A stretch of DNA of 45,278 bases from Clostridia bacterium (lineage in GTDB: Bacteria > Bacillota > Clostridia > Oscillospirales > CAG-272), in contig JAFYOX010000056.1 of the NCBI GenBank assembly GCA_017547755.1, positions 1-45,278 on the forward strand, written 5' to 3'. The notes under the pieces are model-generated. The model searched no databases and was not told the DNA's origin. It saw only the letters and a program-made list of their open reading frames with translations. The position numbers and the translations under genes were made by a program. Position 1 is the first letter of the stretch; the number at the start of each line of letters is the position of its first letter. This document shows positions 21,733-29,021 of the stretch, piece after piece.

Positions 21733-23478
21733 ATGCTGCAATATCAGAATACCGAGCTCCGGATCGGACTGCAGACGGAGGATTTCAAGCTGACATGGGG
21801 AACCCGTTCCGTGTCTGCACCGGAGCAGATCGACAATTATCCGAAAGAACTGCGCCTTCCTGCCGGTCGGCGGGACTGGGCCGCCTTTCAGGCTGTCCTC
21901 TGGTGCAGGGACGCATGGGCATTGAATACCGGACGTGCGCCGTGGATCTCCCAGAAAGAAAACCGTCCCGTATTCCGTCTGGCGGCAGAATCGCCTTTCC
22001 CGACGGAACTTCATCCCGTCGATATGCACACGGACAACGACGGACTGCGGAAAGCCGATGCGATCCTCACGTCCCACGTTCTGGAACTGGACGGAAACCG
22101 TGCCTGCTCCGTCTGGGTGGAAATGCAGATCCCGGAGGATACCGTGCCGGGCGAATACACCTGCACGATTTCCCTGTACGGCGGGGAACTGTTCGCGCCG
22201 GAAATCAAGCTTGCCTCTCTTCCCGTGACCGTAACCGTGTATGACCGTGTGATGCCGTGTCCCGCAGAACACCGGTTCCATCTGGATCTGTGGCAGCATC
22301 TTTCCAACATTGCGCGGAAGCATGAGGTTCCGCTGTGGAGTGATGCCCATTTCACGGTGCTTGAAAATTACGTCCGTTCGCTCGGCGAACTGGGACAGAA
22401 GGCAGTCACCCTTGTGGTATCGGAAGTACCGTGGGCAGGGCAGGACTGCCGGATGGAATACCGCATGGCTGCCAACCTGTTTGAATATTCCATCATTCCC
22501 GTCACAAAAACCGCGTCCGGATTCGAGTACGATTACCGCCCCATGCAGAGATACATCGATCTGTGCGCGAAGTACGGCATCGACCGGGAGATCTCCCTGT
22601 TCGGTCTGGCGAATGTCTGGGACGGCGGAGAATTCGGCGTACTTGCACCGGATCATCCCGACAGGATCAGGATCCGGTATCTCGACGAAGCGGACGGCTG
22701 TTACCGGTACATGACGACGGCGGCGGAAATCGATGACTACATCCGTTCTCTGGAACAGTATTTCATCGCCACCGGGCAGATCGGCAAAGTCCGCCTCGCC
22801 GCGGATGAACCCGGCGATATGGAAGCCTACCGCAGAACGCTCGATCATCTGAAGACCGTAGCACCCGCATTCCGGTGCAAGGCGGCGCTGAATCACGCTT
22901 CCTTCATCCGCGAGTTCCAGAATGAAGTGGACGACTATGTCCCCTATATCGGAACGATGGCGGACGAATTCGACGTCATGCAGGAATATCAGAAGACCCT
23001 GACGGGGAAGCGGTTCCTGTGGTACGTGTGCTGCGGGCCCGCATATCCCAATACCTTCCTCGGAAGCCGTCTGACCGAAAGTTACTTTATCGGGATCCTG
23101 ACGTCCTATCTGAAGCTGGACGGATTCCTGCGCTGGGACTATACGGTGTGGCCCGATGATCCGCGGACGGATATCCGCTACAGCAATTGGGCGGCCGGAG
23201 ATACCAATTTCGTCTATCCGGCGGCAAACGGCGCACCGCTTCTGAGCCTGCGCTACAAGGCGCTGAAGCGCGGGATCCAGTTCTATGAGCTTCTGGAACA
23301 GCTCCGCGCGTCGGGAGATACCGGAAGCCTTGCCGAAGCGTTCGATATGGTCGTCAGAGAAAAGGACGTCCGGGAATATTACAGAACGTATCACCGTCTG
23401 ACTGACCTCTGCTCTGTGGAGTATGCGGACTATCTCGGACTGAAACGATATCTTCTCGAAAAACTGACCGGAAAGTGA
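21733..23478 (+). CDS. DUF4091/GH123-like glycoside hydrolase
   Basis: A 581-residue protein. The first ~180 residues are a beta-sandwich (SVWVEMQIPEDTVPGEYTCT...). A TIM barrel follows with RLAADEPGD around residue 355, an Asp-Glu pair like the catalytic D-E of GH123 beta-N-acetylgalactosaminidases. The C-terminal part has the DUF4091 hallmarks: LRWDYTVWPDDPRTDIRYSN, GDTNFVYP, LRYKALKRGIQFYELL. Known GH123 enzymes use substrate-assisted hydrolysis of GalNAc-beta linkages. There is no signal peptide, so it would act on internalised sugars. AGGAGG lies 5 bases from the ATG. It shares an operon with the clan GH-D-like gene and ends before a hairpin terminator. Confidence 0.75.
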   Translation: MLQYQNTELRIGLQTEDFKLTWGTRSVSAPEQIDNYPKELRLPAGRRDWAAFQAVLWCRDAWALNTGRAPWISQKENRPVFRLAAESPFPTELHPVDMHTDNDGLRKADAILTSHVLELDGNRACSVWVEMQIPEDTVPGEYTCTISLYGGELFAPEIKLASLPVTVTVYDRVMPCPAEHRFHLDLWQHLSNIARKHEVPLWSDAHFTVLENYVRSLGELGQKAVTLVVSEVPWAGQDCRMEYRMAANLFEYSIIPVTKTASGFEYDYRPMQRYIDLCAKYGIDREISLFGLANVWDGGEFGVLAPDHPDRIRIRYLDEADGCYRYMTTAAEIDDYIRSLEQYFIATGQIGKVRLAADEPGDMEAYRRTLDHLKTVAPAFRCKAALNHASFIREFQNEVDDYVPYIGTMADEFDVMQEYQKTLTGKRFLWYVCCGPAYPNTFLGSRLTESYFIGILTSYLKLDGFLRWDYTVWPDDPRTDIRYSNWAAGDTNFVYPAANGAPLLSLRYKALKRGIQFYELLEQLRASGDTGSLAEAFDMVVREKDVREYYRTYHRLTDLCSVEYADYLGLKRYLLEKLTGK

Positions 23479-23500
23479 TCCGCAAAACCCCAAAAGACAA

Positions 23501-23537
23501 ATACCCCCTGCCGTTTTTCAGACCCGGCAGGGGGTAT
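23501..23537. terminator. hairpin between convergent genes
   Basis: A 13-bp perfect stem, ATACCCCCTGCCG (23501-23513) with CGGCAGGGGGTAT (23525-23537), around an 11-base loop. The flanks are only moderately T-rich. Confidence 0.75.
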
Positions 23538-23558
23538 ATTGCTGTAAATGCAGATTTT

Positions 23559-24272
23559 TCACGGGATATAAATGCGGTTCATTTCAACGATCTGTCCGTC
23601 TTCCGTGCGGACCGTCGTATTGTACGGGGTAAAGTTATAATCGGTAACTGCACCGACTAAAAAATCGCCGGGGTAGAGAATAACTTCGCCCTTTTCCGGA
23701 TCAATGAAGTCAGTGCCACGGAAGTCGGCGGAAACACGGATCGTGGCTTCACCGATCTCGTACCAGTTTTTAGCATCGTCAAATTCTGACTCAAAGTAAA
23801 TGCCGCAGTTGTCCGTAACCAGATCAAATCCGCCGTTTTCAAGCCCGCCGTTGATGCAAATCATCCCGGAATCGGTCTTATCCATGGACGTCACTCTTAC
23901 TTCTCCGGAGTATCTGACGATGGTATCGCCGAGCTGAAGCATTGCGATATCGACCATGTCATACCTGTCGTAGGTGTAGATCTTCAGATCCATCTGCATA
24001 CGTCCCTGATCATCCACATATGCGCCGCCTTCGTTCAGCGAGACCGAAAGAATAGCGTCCGACAGATTGTCCATCGTGGTATCGGGAAGCGGATGGATCG
24101 TGCGGGCGTTTTCCGGAGGAATGACTTCCGCCGTATCGCTATTCACAGCGTCGGCAGAGATCATATTGCCGGCAGGTTCTGTGATTCCGCTGTTCTCCGG
24201 CTGTGCATCCGTGCATCCGGCAAGCAGAAGGCATACTATAGTGGTAATTACAAAGATTTTTTTCATTGGCAT
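23559..24272 (-). CDS. lipoprotein of unknown function
   Basis: A 237-residue lipoprotein (MPMKKIFVITTIVCLLLAG followed by Cys; lipobox LLAGC). About 50 residues of low-complexity acidic linker precede a soluble beta-rich domain with many Asp, Gly and Tyr residues. No family was recognised. Two possible starts are six bases apart; AAGGA suits the first ATG (24272). The gene is monocistronic between a convergent hairpin and the exonuclease gene, 74 bases downstream of the latter on the same strand. A TATAAT sequence lies just upstream but without a properly spaced -35 box. Confidence 0.7.
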   Translation of the reverse strand: MPMKKIFVITTIVCLLLAGCTDAQPENSGITEPAGNMISADAVNSDTAEVIPPENARTIHPLPDTTMDNLSDAILSVSLNEGGAYVDDQGRMQMDLKIYTYDRYDMVDIAMLQLGDTIVRYSGEVRVTSMDKTDSGMICINGGLENGGFDLVTDNCGIYFESEFDDAKNWYEIGEATIRVSADFRGTDFIDPEKGEVILYPGDFLVGAVTDYNFTPYNTTVRTEDGQIVEMNRIYIP

Positions 24273-24346
24273 CAGATTCCTTTTTTGTTTTTGTGATATC
24301 CATATTATATACGATACCGCGTTACAAATGTGTTACATGCTGTTTT

Positions 24347-25111
24347 TTATACAGCGGCTGCTTCCTCCATAAAATAGCGGAACGCATCTTCACCAATGGT
24401 ATAGTCTTTATAATCGATCCACCTGCCGCGTCTGCCGCAGTTGTAGAGGAATCCTCTCCGGAGGATATCGTCCTTCTCCGGATGATTTTCCGCATATTCG
24501 AGGATCTTCCTGTAGCAGTAGAGCGTTGCACGCACATCCTCCAGAGAATCATGCGCATTGAACTCATACCCGAAATGCTTCGCGGCGGCGGTCAGTCTCT
24601 GCCAGCGTTCGACGCCGATACAGGCGGGAAACATCAGCATCGGGTCCGGTCCCCATACCACGTTCCGGATCAGCTGCGTACCGCCCGGATTTCCCAGCTT
24701 CCGATCATAGCCCCATAAAAATTTCAGTTCAAACTTGATGTTGTAAGCGATAACGACCCTGGACTTGTACAGAATTTCCTTTACCGCAGGGAAGATGTCC
24801 GCAAAAGTGGGCTGATCCTTCACCATTTCCGGAGAAATGCCGTGGATCGCCTGTGCTTCCGGCCATGCTGTCAGCCGCTGCGGTCTGCAGAGCGTATTGA
24901 GAAGGATGTTCCCATCCTGATCGATGATCGAAACGGAAAGAATTTCATCATGCTCTTCACAGTCGAGCGGATTTTTTATGCCGGTGGTCTCAAAATCGAT
25001 CACCGCGACGTCATATTCGCAGTTTTCCAGACGCAGCTGTTCCGCCGCTCTCCATGAAGCATAGGCTTCCTCTGCCATCGTTTCTGTATTCGGAAAGTTT
25101 TCTTTTGTCAT
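24347..25111 (-). CDS. DnaQ-fold 3'-5' exonuclease (DEDD)
   Basis: A 254-residue protein with an exonuclease domain at residues ~34-200: Exo I DFETTG (first Asp/Glu pair), IHGIS, Exo II AYNIKFELKFL and Exo III HDSLEDVRAT (His and Asp spaced as in DEDDh enzymes). The usual Asp of Exo II (N-x3-F-D) is Glu here. The ~50-residue C-terminal extension is rich in Arg, Tyr and Trp. Related stand-alone proteins degrade or trim single-stranded nucleic acids. AGGAGA precedes the ATG, and the gene begins 18 bases after the stop of the GH36-like gene, so the two are probably co-transcribed although no functional link is apparent. Confidence 0.82.
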   Translation of the reverse strand: MTKENFPNTETMAEEAYASWRAAEQLRLENCEYDVAVIDFETTGIKNPLDCEEHDEILSVSIIDQDGNILLNTLCRPQRLTAWPEAQAIHGISPEMVKDQPTFADIFPAVKEILYKSRVVIAYNIKFELKFLWGYDRKLGNPGGTQLIRNVVWGPDPMLMFPACIGVERWQRLTAAAKHFGYEFNAHDSLEDVRATLYCYRKILEYAENHPEKDDILRRGFLYNCGRRGRWIDYKDYTIGEDAFRYFMEEAAAV

Positions 25112-25129
25112 ACAGGCAGTCTCCTGTCC

Positions 25130-27040
25130 TTAAATTTTCTGATATTCCCAGAGAGCAACCGAGCGGATCGGCTGCCGGAAGGTGATCTGGGTACCTTCCT
25201 GGACAAATTCTTCGCCGGTTCTCATATTTGTGAACCGATACGTTCCTTCTCTCAGCTTCGCGGAAACCGTCTTTGATTCCTCCGGAGCTCCGTTGTTGCG
25301 GATGACTTCGAAGATCCCGTGTTCCTTTTCGGGTTCATCGAACTGCCATACGGTCCACTTGAAGCGGCTCTTATGATAGGGAGTCAGCGCGTAGAAATCC
25401 GCAGTACAGAGAACCGGCGCGGTACGGTAGAAAAGATCCGCATATTCCCGTGCCAGTGCGAAATCCTCTTCGGTTTTGGAATCGAGGATCACGGATGCGA
25501 AATTCAGCGCGGGTGCGAAGGAAGCGAGCACGTTGAATTCGTCGGCTGCAGTGATGTCCATCATCGGACCGTCGCCTTCGTAGGATCCGTCCGCGCGTTC
25601 CCACGACCAGCCGAAGCCGCGGAAGTAGGGGATCCAGGTATAGAGCGTCTGCATGAAGGACTGCTGTACGGGGTGTTCGCCGTAGCCGTAGTCGGTTTCA
25701 TGCAGAGGAACGGAGCGGCGCATGGTTTCGATGTCGTTCCGTCTGCCGCCCGATGCGCAGGAGTCGATCAGAAGGTCGGGGAAGCGTTCTTTCAGCGCAT
25801 CCCAGAACCGGAGATAGCCCTGAACATAGAGGTTTTCCGTTGCTCCGCGGCGGTCTGCGGCATCGGCTTCCTGCCAGATGGGATGCGGACAGAAATTATA
25901 GTCCTGCCGGTAGATCTTGATGTGGGATTCTTCGATCACATCGCCGATCTTTTTGATCAGATAGTCACAGCAGTCTTTCTGAGAAAGATCAAGCATTTTG
26001 ACGTACGGATCGTTCTTTGCGGAAATGATCCATTCGGGATGCTCCGCCAGAACCTTGGATTTTGCGGTGACACGTTCGGCTTCAAACCAGACGAGGAAAT
26101 CGATGCCGTTTTTCTCACATTCCTCACCGATCGGTGCAAGACCGCGCGGGAACCGTTCGGTATCGCAGGTCCAGTCGCCGACCGTTCCCCACCAGTCGTC
26201 GTGTCCGTTGTCGTTCTTGGAATAGTACCATCCGGCGTCAAGCCACCAGAGATTGATGTCGATCCCGTGTTCCTTTGCAAGGCGGATGTGTTCGAGCTGA
26301 TTTTCTTCGGTCGCATGCGTGAATTCGATGGTTCCGGGAGGTGCGTATGCCCCCTGAAGAAGCGGCTTTGCGGTTCCGACGTGCTTGAGATACCATCTTC
26401 TCCAGACATTGATGCCGTGCTCGAGCGTTCCTTCAAAGGAAACCACGACGATCAGCGGTGTGCGGATGGTTTCTCCCGGAAGGATGGAAATATTGAAATC
26501 CTCCGCGCTTTCCTGCTGTGCCGCCCAGTACCGGATGCCGCCTTCCACCTTCTTGAAAAGCGATTCCCATTTTCCCGGCCAGCCGATGGCGATGTTGTGT
26601 CCGTGACCGTCGAACGTAAGGCGCTGATAAGGGAACGCCCGGTCACAGCTTCGGCCGCCGAAGGGAGACTGCCGCAGTTCGTAGCCGTAGGAAAGGATCG
26701 TTTCCGCGGTGGAATAGCCGTCCCGGGAGCAGTAGTCACCGTTGCAGGTGTAGACCCTGTCGTTTTCGCCTTCAAAGACGGTGTGGATGGCATAGACATG
26801 GCGAAGGACCGGGGATTTTTCCGTTCCTCTGTTCGTGAAGTAAACGGTCCATTCCGATGCGTCAAAATCATCATAAGCGACGCATTCCGCACGGACTTCC
26901 ACTTCGCCGATGAGGGCAGTGTAGGTAATATGCGTACCGTTCTGCTCCGTCAGGGTATTTTCCGGCATACCGCGGTATGTGGTTCCTCCGAGTTCAAACG
27001 AGACCGGAAGGGACTGCGGATCAAGTACAAATTTTCTCAT
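25130..27040 (-). CDS. GH36 alpha-galactosidase-like enzyme
   Basis: A 636-residue protein built like GH36 enzymes: an N-terminal supersandwich (about 1-230), a TIM barrel and a small C-terminal beta-domain. Catalytic motifs are IKIYRQDYNF, with the nucleophile Asp, and SCASGGRRNDIE, with the acid/base Asp. INLWWLDAGWYYSKN and DFLVWFEAERV are also typical (the latter replacing GLWFEPE). GH36 acts on alpha-galactosides or alpha-GalNAc; which one cannot be decided here, though GH123-like and sialidase-like neighbours make mucin-type glycans plausible. No signal peptide is present. GGAGG lies before the ATG and its promoter is at 27096-27124. Confidence 0.85.
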   Translation of the reverse strand: MRKFVLDPQSLPVSFELGGTTYRGMPENTLTEQNGTHITYTALIGEVEVRAECVAYDDFDASEWTVYFTNRGTEKSPVLRHVYAIHTVFEGENDRVYTCNGDYCSRDGYSTAETILSYGYELRQSPFGGRSCDRAFPYQRLTFDGHGHNIAIGWPGKWESLFKKVEGGIRYWAAQQESAEDFNISILPGETIRTPLIVVVSFEGTLEHGINVWRRWYLKHVGTAKPLLQGAYAPPGTIEFTHATEENQLEHIRLAKEHGIDINLWWLDAGWYYSKNDNGHDDWWGTVGDWTCDTERFPRGLAPIGEECEKNGIDFLVWFEAERVTAKSKVLAEHPEWIISAKNDPYVKMLDLSQKDCCDYLIKKIGDVIEESHIKIYRQDYNFCPHPIWQEADAADRRGATENLYVQGYLRFWDALKERFPDLLIDSCASGGRRNDIETMRRSVPLHETDYGYGEHPVQQSFMQTLYTWIPYFRGFGWSWERADGSYEGDGPMMDITAADEFNVLASFAPALNFASVILDSKTEEDFALAREYADLFYRTAPVLCTADFYALTPYHKSRFKWTVWQFDEPEKEHGIFEVIRNNGAPEESKTVSAKLREGTYRFTNMRTGEEFVQEGTQITFRQPIRSVALWEYQKI

Positions 27041-27095
27041 GGTTTTCCTCCGTAAAGCTCAGGTGTGGGTCGTAAAGGCTGTCAGTATTACATTT

Positions 27096-27124
27096 ATTAT
27101 ACCATAGATCCCGGATCCGCACAA
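27096..27124 (-). promoter_or_regulatory. SigA-type promoter
   Basis: On the minus strand TTGTGC (27119-27124), 17 bases, TATAAT (27096-27101). It drives the GH36-like and exonuclease genes. Confidence 0.65.
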
Positions 27125-27172
27125 TACTCCGCGCGGCAATTTCATCTTCATATAAAATAACGGGAATATAAC

Positions 27173-27201
27173 TTGATACCGCAGAGATATCGTGATATAA
27201 T
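27173..27201 (+). promoter_or_regulatory. SigA-type promoter, extended -10
   Basis: TTGATA (27173-27178), 17 bases, TATAAT (27196-27201) preceded by TG at the extended position. It drives the gene at 27278. Confidence 0.78.
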
Positions 27202-27277
27202 GACAGCATACCGCAGTTTCCGCAGAAACACGCTTTGAATTTCTGAATCTGTATCAATAACAATATGGAGTATGCCT

Positions 27278-28960
27278 ATGTCTGACAATAAATTTTATCT
27301 TGTGAAAGACGGCAGAAGCGCCTGCAGCTTTGTTTATTCGGAATATCCGTATCCCTATGACGTCTATAGAGATGTCACACCGCCGGAGCCGGTGAAAAAT
27401 ATATCCTCCCGACTGTTCATTTATCTGAACAAAACCCTGTTGAACGGAATTTGTCAAGAGACCGGAGTATGGCCGCCTCTGGTGACGGAAGATGAGGGAA
27501 AAGATCTGACGGGGAACAAAGTGTACGTCGGCCGATGCTTCACGACCGATCTCTCCGGGCTCGGCGAAGCGAATGCGTACCAGTATGTCATCATCCGTCA
27601 CGGAAATACAGCAGTGACGCTCGCCCATACCTACGGCGGATATCGTGCCGCTGCAGAGAAGATCCACGCGTGCGTACGGTATTCGGAAGACAAAAAAGAT
27701 GCATGGCTGGACGAAGAAGCGTTCGGGACTTTCAGCCGTGATCTGCCGCCGGTACGGCATGCCTTCCCGCAATTCACAATATCCTTTTACGGTTCTCCGT
27801 ACAATCGTGCTCCCCGTGAGGATGAAAAAACCTTCCGCGGGATCGTGGATTTCGGTACGGACGAAGTGCCGCTGAACGCAAACTGGCACGATCCGGAGGA
27901 TACGGCAAAGCTCCGCAGACTCATCGAACGGTTTTATGCCGAAGGGATCACCACCCGTCTGTACGGTGCCGCCCATCCCGGAGACTGCGATCCGCTGGAG
28001 CATCCGGAAAAAGCGGAAGAATATGAACAGGAGATCCGCGGTCTGGTGGAAACGTTCGGCGATCTGGAAGGGATCTCCCAGTGGGGCTATTGGGATGAGC
28101 CGGAAGCATGGCATTTCAATCTCTGTTCCTTTGCACGCACCTGCTTCCGCAAATACGATCCGAAAAAACGTCCGGTATATATCAATCTCGGTCCCAGAGC
28201 ACACTCTTTCGGTGTACAGACCTTTTACAGTGAATTTTCAAGACTGGTCCATCCCGATTACTACTGTTTTGACCGGTATCCCTTTTTCATGACGGAAAAG
28301 GGTGCGGAAATGACCGACCTGTATTTCTATTCCAACTTCGAACTCCAGCGTGCGTTTGCCGTCGATGACGGCGTTGACCACGGCGCGATCCTTGCCGGCA
28401 TCAAAGTGGGGGCAGATCCGGCGAGATCGGACATCACACCGCATTTCATGCGCTGGCAGACCAATCTGCTGGCCGCGTACGGCTGCCGGTACATCGAATA
28501 TTATGTCTATTACCATGTCCATGACTACACGATCCTCGGCGAAAATAATGAGCCGACATGGCGCTGGGATCTGTGCAGAGAAACGACAGGATATCTGAAA
28601 TCTGTATTTTCACTGCTCGATGATCACCGACTGGAGGCGGTATTCCATCTGCCGAAACCGGACGGAACTTACGATCTGGATGTGATCCCCTATTACGGCT
28701 GGCGCGGTCTCGGGAATATCGCGGGATGCGACGCCATTCTGAGTTTCTATGACGAAGGGATCCTCGTCGTGACGGACAAGCGCGCGGATGTGTTTGACGG
28801 CGGCGATCATGATCTTCTGATCCCCGGTTTTGCAGGAACCGAATGGTTTGACCCGGAACAGCGGAAATTCATCCCCATCTGTGACTGTCCCGCCGCGGAA
28901 ATGACGGAAGAAGGCTTCCGGCTGCACCTGACACTGGCAAGTCAGTATATTTTCAGATAA
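27278..28960 (+). CDS. putative glycoside hydrolase, unclassified
   Basis: A 560-residue soluble protein. Residues ~90-135 (VIIRHGNTAVTLAHTYGGYRAAAEKI) resemble the small alpha/beta domain found ahead of catalytic barrels in GH20/GH67-like enzymes. The middle appears to be a TIM barrel with NWHDPEDTAK, an ISQWGYWDEPEAWHF segment carrying an Asp-Glu pair, YYCFDRYPFF and AAYGCRYIEYYVYYHVHDY. The C-terminal ~100 residues are beta-rich. No CAZy family is recognised, and a substrate cannot be given. I use ATG 27278 (GGAG 7 bases upstream) rather than the ATG six bases earlier. No signal peptide. The gene has its own promoter and terminator and is divergent from the GH36-like operon. Confidence 0.65.
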   Translation: MSDNKFYLVKDGRSACSFVYSEYPYPYDVYRDVTPPEPVKNISSRLFIYLNKTLLNGICQETGVWPPLVTEDEGKDLTGNKVYVGRCFTTDLSGLGEANAYQYVIIRHGNTAVTLAHTYGGYRAAAEKIHACVRYSEDKKDAWLDEEAFGTFSRDLPPVRHAFPQFTISFYGSPYNRAPREDEKTFRGIVDFGTDEVPLNANWHDPEDTAKLRRLIERFYAEGITTRLYGAAHPGDCDPLEHPEKAEEYEQEIRGLVETFGDLEGISQWGYWDEPEAWHFNLCSFARTCFRKYDPKKRPVYINLGPRAHSFGVQTFYSEFSRLVHPDYYCFDRYPFFMTEKGAEMTDLYFYSNFELQRAFAVDDGVDHGAILAGIKVGADPARSDITPHFMRWQTNLLAAYGCRYIEYYVYYHVHDYTILGENNEPTWRWDLCRETTGYLKSVFSLLDDHRLEAVFHLPKPDGTYDLDVIPYYGWRGLGNIAGCDAILSFYDEGILVVTDKRADVFDGGDHDLLIPGFAGTEWFDPEQRKFIPICDCPAAEMTEEGFRLHLTLASQYIFR

Positions 28961-28975
28961 CCTGATACAAGTGAA

Positions 28976-29014
28976 AAAAATCTCCTCGGACAACAAAAAT
29001 CCGAGGAGATTTTT
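28976..29014. terminator. bidirectional terminator
   Basis: A 15-bp perfect stem, AAAAATCTCCTCGGA (28976-28990) with its complement at 29000-29014, with A and T runs at either side, between convergent genes. Confidence 0.9.
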
Positions 29015-29021
29015 CTATTGA

